From assembly GCA_013693955.1 (NCBI GenBank), contig CP059265.1, positions 4,138,920 to 4,145,733 of the forward strand: a stretch of DNA of 6,814 nt. The letters run 5' to 3'. The DNA comes from Candidatus Thiothrix singaporensis (GTDB taxonomy: Bacteria; Pseudomonadota; Gammaproteobacteria; Thiotrichales; Thiotrichaceae). Numbering within the stretch: position 1 is the stretch's first letter; the number at the start of each line of letters is the position of its first letter. The notes beneath the pieces are model-generated. The model had not been told where the DNA came from. It did not search any database and worked only from the letters and a program-made list of their open reading frames with translations. The translations under genes were made by a program, and so were the position numbers. This document shows positions 5,632 through 6,814 of this stretch, in pieces.

Positions 5632-6423
5632 ATGCCCCCAATTGAAATTGGCAACCGCGTCTGGAAGGACACCAACGCCAACGGCGTCCAAGACCCAGGC
5701 GAGACGCCAGTTGCCGGGGTGAAGGTGGAGCTGTTCGCCCAGGGCGCAGATGTCAATGCCGCCACCCCATTGGCGACCGCAGTGACGGATGCGGAAGGCT
5801 ATTACGTCTTCTCCAGCGACCCGCGCGGTTATCCTGCCAATGGCAACAACGCGGTGAACGACACCAGCGGCCACCGGGGGTTCATCAGCACTGACATGCA
5901 GGGTGGCCGCGCCAGCAGTGCCAGCCACAAGTATGGTTTGAAAAGCCTGTTGCCCAATACGCAATACCAGGTTGCCATCCGTCAGGTGGCGGGCGCGAGC
6001 AAACAGGCTGCCTTGGCCAGCTTGTCCCTCACCGCCCCATCGCAGGGCAGTGACGCCGAACGCAACTCAGACGGCAGCTTGGCGGGCAATAATGCCGTCT
6101 CGAGCGTTACGACATTGGATGTGGGCGGGAATTCCCATGCGGTGGACTTTGGTTTCATTGAGCCAAGCACCGACCTGAAGCTGGGCAAGACCGTCGACAA
6201 AACCACGGTGCGCCCCGGCGACACGGTGGTTTACACCCTGACCTTGACGAATGAAAGCGATGTGGATGCAGCCAATGTGCAGGTCGCCGACAACCTGCCG
6301 TCCAGCCTGACTTTTGTCAAAGCCACGCCCAGTGCTGGAACCTTCAATGCAGGTGTTTGGAGCATCAGTAAGGTCACTGCCAAAACGGCGGAAACCTTAC
6401 AACTTGAGGCGACTGCTAAGTGA
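5632..6423 (+). CDS. Intact 3' piece of gene B: second SdrD-B domain and DUF11-type C-terminus
   Basis: These 263 codons are the longest unbroken stretch of either large gene. The ATG at 5632 arises from an out-of-frame reading of GATGCC and is not a true start; homology continues upstream as GDLEVLCDA. From 5641 the frame is real: IEIGNRVWKDTNANGVQDPGE (calcium-loop-like D-x-N-x-N-G-x-x-D), GVKVELFAQGADV, AEGYYVFSSD, then a longer stretch with HKYGLKSLLPNTQYQV and AVDFGFIEP closing the SdrD-B domain near 6165. The DUF11-type domain follows: DLKLGKTVDKTTVRPGDTVVY, TLTNESDVDAANVQVADNLPSSL, then GVWSISKVTAKTAETLQLEATAK. The stop TGA overlaps the end of the convergent minus-strand gene. No membrane anchor, sorting motif or autotransporter barrel follows, so the product is most likely released, or held by non-covalent contacts. 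Confidence 0.75.
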   Translation: MPPIEIGNRVWKDTNANGVQDPGETPVAGVKVELFAQGADVNAATPLATAVTDAEGYYVFSSDPRGYPANGNNAVNDTSGHRGFISTDMQGGRASSASHKYGLKSLLPNTQYQVAIRQVAGASKQAALASLSLTAPSQGSDAERNSDGSLAGNNAVSSVTTLDVGGNSHAVDFGFIEPSTDLKLGKTVDKTTVRPGDTVVYTLTLTNESDVDAANVQVADNLPSSLTFVKATPSAGTFNAGVWSISKVTAKTAETLQLEATAK

Positions 6424-6814
6424 TGGGCGTTAACGTCCCATTGTTTTGGTGCAGGGCGCTGGGCAAGCCAGCTTCCCGGAGCCATTGCCCTGCCACAGCA
6501 ATGGCGGCTTCCAGATTTTGCGCTGCTTGTGTGCTTAAACCTTCACCTAATGCAAAGCTGTAGCCGCGAATCCGCAATACTTGGGCAGGCGGGGCTTCCC
6601 GCCCATACACCTGCCAGAAAGTGTGCAGCAAAGCGGCGGGCGTCTGCGCATGGCTGGTGTAACTGCCATCCTGTTGTGCGCTGAGGCCTTCCAGCGCATA
6701 CGGTGCGGCGCAGCTGACATCCGCATCCACGAACAGGATGCGCCCGCGCCCCAGCAAATCAGTGATGTGCTCCACCTGCAACTGCATGTCGGTGAGGCAT
6801 TCCACCCCGCCATT
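6416..6814 (-). CDS. [NiFe]-hydrogenase maturation protease, C-terminal 132 residues (N-terminus beyond right edge)
   Basis: Proteases of this family (HybD/HycI/HoxW type) cut a C-terminal tail from the hydrogenase large subunit after nickel insertion, in the cytoplasm. The visible part starts NGGVECLTDMQLQVEHITDL, followed by ILFVDADV, TSHAQTPAALL, VYGREAPPAQVLRIRGYSFALGEGLS and a final helix. Asp30 of the fragment (in FVDA) and His55 (in TSH) match the second and third metal-binding residues of the family; the first, an acidic residue in the N-terminal GN-x-x-x-x-D-D-G region, lies off the window. Family members are about 150-190 residues, so some 30-50 are missing. A GTG at 6805 is not the start, because conserved sequence continues to the edge. 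The TAG stop is at 6418-6416, 8 bases inside the convergent gene B. Unlike A and B, this frame is unbroken. Which hydrogenase it serves cannot be seen. Confidence 0.85.
   Translation of the reverse strand, partial: NGGVECLTDMQLQVEHITDLLGRGRILFVDADVSCAAPYALEGLSAQQDGSYTSHAQTPAALLHTFWQVYGREAPPAQVLRIRGYSFALGEGLSTQAAQNLEAAIAVAGQWLREAGLPSALHQNNGTLTPIT
6481..6505. repeat. Inverted repeat (8-bp stem) downstream of gene B, inside the protease gene
   Basis: GCCATTGC (6481-6488), a 9-base loop, then GCAATGGC (6498-6505), perfect stem. It begins 58 bases past the gene B stop. It could fold at the 3' end of the gene B transcript, but there is no T tract and it lies in protein-coding DNA, so chance is a fair alternative. 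Confidence 0.3.

Larger units (their letters stand above)
3715..6423 (+). pseudogene. Gene B: exported SdrD-B/beta-propeller-like/SdrD-B/DUF11 protein, frame broken 12 times as written
   Basis: Joined across frame breaks this is about 904 residues with the plan of gene A. Signal peptide of 24 residues (cleavage AFA|DISG, mature start at 3787); an SdrD-B-like domain with DYNLNGQLD and extra sequence before the next strand (AKMRNFADTMDINVAVDRG); a propeller-like middle region; a second SdrD-B domain (IGNRVWKDTNANGVQD near 5644-5691); and a DUF11-type C-terminus ending at the TGA 6421-6423. Frame changes are needed near 3962, 4005, 4307, 4468, 4576, 4857, 5150, 5224, 5277, 5433, 5553 and 5638. 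Nine act as a lost base and three as a gained base (or two lost). The ATG at 3715 is chosen over an upstream TTG (3703) because it starts with MKISSLRVGR, a proper signal-peptide n-region; its ribosome-binding site is weak. No C-terminal anchor is seen. Stretches aligning by eye to gene A include GDLEVL before the second SdrD-B domain, showing common descent. Confidence 0.8.

Noticed and set aside
1991..5964. Minus-strand reading frames of 61-139 codons opposite genes A and B
   Set aside because: They mirror the real plus-strand genes, have no recognisable domains, and are compositional shadows of G+C-rich coding DNA.
1120..6423. Programmed ribosomal frameshifting or homopolymer phase variation in genes A and B
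   Set aside because: Twenty-five breaks in two genes are far too many, the runs are short (mostly 3-5 bases), and no recoding stem or slippery heptamer recurs.
6547..6813. Second minus-strand frame of 88 codons starting at 6813
   Set aside because: It overlaps the hydrogenase maturation protease in another frame and shows no family resemblance; the protease frame carries the conserved Asp and His.
1..6814. CRISPR array, tRNA, rRNA, insertion sequence or phage genes
   Set aside because: I saw no regularly spaced repeats, cloverleaf, transposase motifs or terminal inverted repeats.

Overview
The window looks like a proteobacterial chromosome segment, most likely Gram-negative. The evidence is two Sec-type signal peptides without any Gram-positive wall-sorting motif, an ArsR-family regulator of a type common in Proteobacteria, and a [NiFe]-hydrogenase maturation protease. 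A filamentous sulfur-oxidising gammaproteobacterium (Thiothrix-like) would fit, but that is a guess from gene content and I could not search for it.

Layout. Positions 1-84 hold the start of an ArsR-family repressor on the minus strand, running off the left edge. A perfect 34-base palindrome lies just upstream of its start. Positions 125 to about 520 contain no gene I can name, only short coding-like scraps and a strong hairpin. Positions 520 to 1107 are an AT-rich island (about a quarter G+C where I counted) with one doubtful small reading frame. From 1120 to 3577 and from 3715 to 6423 lie two tandem paralogous genes on the plus strand, A and B. They encode large exported proteins with the same order of parts: signal peptide, SdrD-B-like domain, a beta-propeller-like middle region, a second SdrD-B-like domain and a C-terminal DUF11-type domain. 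The minus-strand hydrogenase maturation protease gene (6416 to the right edge) converges on gene B and overlaps its stop region by 8 bases.

State of the two large genes. Neither is open as written. Following homology to each other and to the domain families, I had to switch frame 13 times in A and 12 times in B. Of these, 21 behave like one missing base and 4 like one extra base (or two missing), many in short homopolymers. I saw no in-frame stop once frames are joined. The corrected lengths come to whole numbers of codons (about 822 and 904 residues). This points to base-calling or assembly errors in a poorly covered stretch rather than old pseudogenes, but sequence alone cannot exclude very recent decay.

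How the genes relate. A and B probably encode secreted or surface beta-rich proteins that arose by tandem duplication. Whether they share a transcript is unclear: 137 bases separate them and hold a GC-rich hairpin and a weak promoter candidate. The regulator at the left and the protease at the right have no visible functional link to them.
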